A stretch of DNA of 64,000 nt from Lutjanus erythropterus (lineage: Eukaryota > Chordata > Actinopteri > Lutjaniformes > Lutjanidae), in assembly GCA_020091685.1 (NCBI GenBank), contig CM034607.1, positions 29,944,831-30,008,830 of the forward strand, in the 5' to 3' direction. Below, piece by piece: positions 63,429 through 64,000 of this stretch. Below the pieces are notes generated by a model. That model did no database searches. It was not told the DNA's origin and was given only the letters and a program-made list of their open reading frames with translations. The position numbers and the translations under genes were made by a program. How positions within the stretch are numbered: position 1 is the stretch's first letter; each line of letters opens with the position of its first letter.

Positions 63429-63626
63429 ATGTCCGGGCACGGTCATGGACACAGTCACGGACACGGCTGCGGCTGCGAGGGGGAGCATGAGCCCGCGGAG
63501 AGGGGCCTGGAGTATGGACTGTACCGGCGGATCGACCTGGAGAAGCTGCAGTGTCTGAACGAGAGCAGAGACGGGGACGGAAAGCTGGTGTTCAAACCGT
63601 GGGACCAGCGGAAGGAAAGGGACAAG
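63429..63626 (+). CDS. pithd1: PITH domain-containing protein 1, first coding exon (gene continues past the window)
   Basis: 66 codons ending at a donor (GACAAG|GTAACG) in phase 0. The start MSGHGHGHSHGHGCGC is His/Gly-rich with a CGC pair, followed by ERGLEYGLYRRIDLEKLQCL, NESRDGDGKLVFKPWDQR and KERDK. This matches the start of PITHD1 (human MSHGHSHGGGG ... GLYLRIDLERLQCLNES ... VFKPWEER). The PITH domain proper, with a thioredoxin-like-protein C-terminal fold, lies in later exons outside the window. PITHD1 is reported to act in proteasome-related and RUNX1-related roles in mammals; nothing here bears on that. Human PITHD1 follows ELOA on 1p36, as here. The reading frame past 63626 is intron. 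Confidence 0.93.
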
Positions 63627-64000
63627 GTAACGGCCGAACACAGCCTCTGTCCCGGTCAGTTAGCCTGTCTGTGTCCCTGCGATGGTGGTGGACCCTGTGA
63701 ACCAACAGACAGAAGTTAGACGGGTGTTCCTGTCTGTGGGTGTGTGCGCTCTGTCTGTGGTGTTGCGTAGTCATTAAAACAAACAAAACTTTATTAATAT
63801 CACTCACACCGACAGATTACATGGAGCTGCTGTGGAAGCATATTTCCGCACATACGATTAAAATAAGATCCTTTTCATTATAATGAGAAAATTGACCAAA
63901 AATAATGACTTAATAAAGCAGCTCAGAATAATGACAAACTTTCTCGAAATAAAGACTCATTTATTTCAAAATAATAAGTAAGTAGTCGTGCTGGGCAATA
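63627..64000. other. Start of pithd1 intron 1
   Basis: Begins GTAACGGCCG; AT-rich further on, with an AATAATGACTTAATAAAG-type AT stretch. No other feature seen. Confidence 0.7.

Overview
The window is vertebrate nuclear DNA, almost certainly from a spiny-rayed (acanthomorph) teleost. It has compact intron-rich genes with GT-AG junctions, AT-rich intergenic DNA, long CA/TG microsatellites, and many short non-autonomous DNA transposons plus a tRNA-derived SINE of kinds common in perch-like fish genomes. I rebuilt each gene by hand from splice sites and reading phase. All six recognisable genes give continuous frames and none looks broken.

Layout. 1-928 (+): last two coding exons of an eef1a (elongation factor 1-alpha) gene. 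3257-10259 (+): cyclic GMP-AMP synthase (cgas), the cytosolic DNA sensor, with an interferon-response element, an inferred non-coding first exon and eight coding exons. 11555-16353 (+): rpl11, with a textbook TATA/TOP promoter and six exons. 20076-26130 (-): klhl31, a muscle-type BTB-BACK-Kelch protein in six coding exons, with a candidate promoter near 30.9 kb. 39465-57320 (+): eloa (Elongin A), twelve coding exons. 63429 to the window end (+): first coding exon of pithd1. The rest is intronic or intergenic DNA holding microsatellites, minisatellites and foldback MITEs, one of them nested in another.

Synteny. From memory, human EEF1A1 and CGAS are neighbours on 6q13, KLHL31 is on 6p12, and RPL11-ELOA-PITHD1 lie in that order on 1p36. 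The window therefore interleaves two human linkage groups, with klhl31 on the opposite strand between rpl11 and eloa.

The observation most worth following is in cgas. The catalytic and DNA-binding zinc-thumb residues are all present. The last exon then runs 59 codons past the normal end of the enzyme domain, through a proline/serine/threonine-rich linker into an 18-residue hydrophobic segment with a basic tail. That predicts a tail-anchored, membrane-bound cGAS. Its promoter region carries a GAAA-NN-GAAA-NN-GAAA element beside a 69-bp TG tract, which fits an interferon-induced gene.
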